DNA of 64,000 nucleotides, taken from the NCBI RefSeq assembly GCF_000380985.1, contig NZ_KB905696.1, positions 363,891-427,890 of the forward strand, read 5' to 3'. The position numbers and the translations under genes are program-made. The notes beneath the pieces are model-generated. The model had not been told where the DNA came from. It ran no database searches and was given only the letters and a program-made list of their open reading frames with translations. Source of the DNA: Proteiniphilum acetatigenes DSM 18083. Its GTDB lineage: Bacteria > Bacteroidota > Bacteroidia > Bacteroidales > Dysgonomonadaceae. Below are positions 63,735-64,000 of the stretch, piece by piece; within the stretch, counting starts at the first letter, position 1; every line of letters begins with the position of its first letter.

Positions 63735-64000
63735 TCATGCAGCAATGGCTGCAAACTCCACGAGTTCTTTAACAAGTTTATCATTTAATCTTCTGTTCGG
63801 TTTAATGCCGGACACGCAAATAAATCGCTCAAGCAGGTAGGCATTGTGTATCATTGTTTTACATGATGCCATCGAAAAGGGGATGCCTTTCTCCTTTGCC
63901 AGCACCTTTGCCAGGTTTATTGAGGTAAGAGACGCATTAAAGTTGAACGATAGCTTTGCTACGTCCCTTGCCTGCGATTGCATCAGTCCGGTGAAGCCTT
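63735..64000 (-). CDS. Transposase, C-terminal part (IS4-like), continues beyond the window
   Basis: The minus-strand frame, open to the window edge, reads GFTGLMQSQARDVAKLSFNF, then NASLTSINLAKVLAKEKGIPF and ends LVEFAAIAA, stop at 63735-63737. The QAR-D-KL-F-NASLT pattern is familiar from the C-terminal part of DDE transposases of IS4-like elements in Bacteroidota. Its left end abuts the truncated permease, so this is the end of an insertion sequence; the other end and its target duplication lie outside the window. Confidence 0.72.
   Translation of the reverse strand, partial: GFTGLMQSQARDVAKLSFNFNASLTSINLAKVLAKEKGIPFSMASCKTMIHNAYLLERFICVSGIKPNRRLNDKLVKELVEFAAIAA

Overview
The window looks like a chromosomal segment of a Bacteroidota bacterium, probably order Bacteroidales and possibly Dysgonomonadaceae (Proteiniphilum/Petrimonas-like); the family is inference, not a search result. 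The signs are many promoters of the Bacteroidota type (TAnnTTTG -7 box, often with a TTTG-like element about 19 bp upstream), few purine-rich ribosome-binding sites, and characteristic families: DUF3667, DUF6146, DUF4369/TlpA lipoproteins, PIN-PhoH, and FtsX-like permeases in tandem.

Positions 1-24000 are mostly housekeeping: an ACR3 arsenite exporter, an AlkZ-like winged-helix protein, a NlpC/P60-like lipoprotein, DNA polymerase IV (dinB), a HAD-DUF3667 fusion, a PlsC-like acyltransferase, an ABC-F protein, hisS, PIN-PhoH, a Dcp-type peptidase, an RRM protein with a U-rich leader, tsaB, pdxH, lolD, a DPP5-like S9 peptidase, tRNA-Asp(GTC), an S41 peptidase and gap.

Positions 24000-46800 are accessory. 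They hold several regulators (GlxA-like, two AraC, Rrf2, TetR), a class D beta-lactamase, a Vat-like xenobiotic acetyltransferase, a second ABC-F protein, umuDC, VOC proteins, a gamma-glutamyltransferase and an orphan type III DNA methyltransferase. Gene scars are visible: a fragment of an XRE regulator abutting another headless ORF, and an orphan Fpg/Nei zinc finger. Two operator sets can be read directly: a matched pair flanking an Rrf2/quinone-reductase pair, and a perfect dyad overlapping the umuD promoter. At 44611-44915 a transulfuration-enzyme gene is preceded by a promoter, a 17-residue Cys/Met-rich leader peptide, a terminator and a mutually exclusive antiterminator; this is the best candidate for an undescribed regulatory system.

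Positions 46900-64000 are one export system. A histidine kinase and NtrC-type regulator are divergent from tolC, hlyD, a thioredoxin-like protein, an FtsX/MacB-like permease, a TlpA lipoprotein, an ABC ATPase and two more permeases. The divergent intergenic region contains two 14-bp dyads 21 bp apart and a sigma-54 promoter match. The cluster has been hit twice by transposons: an IS1595-family element with inverted repeats and a perfect 10-bp target duplication sits between the TlpA gene and the ATPase, and a second transposase gene truncates the last permease and runs off the window.
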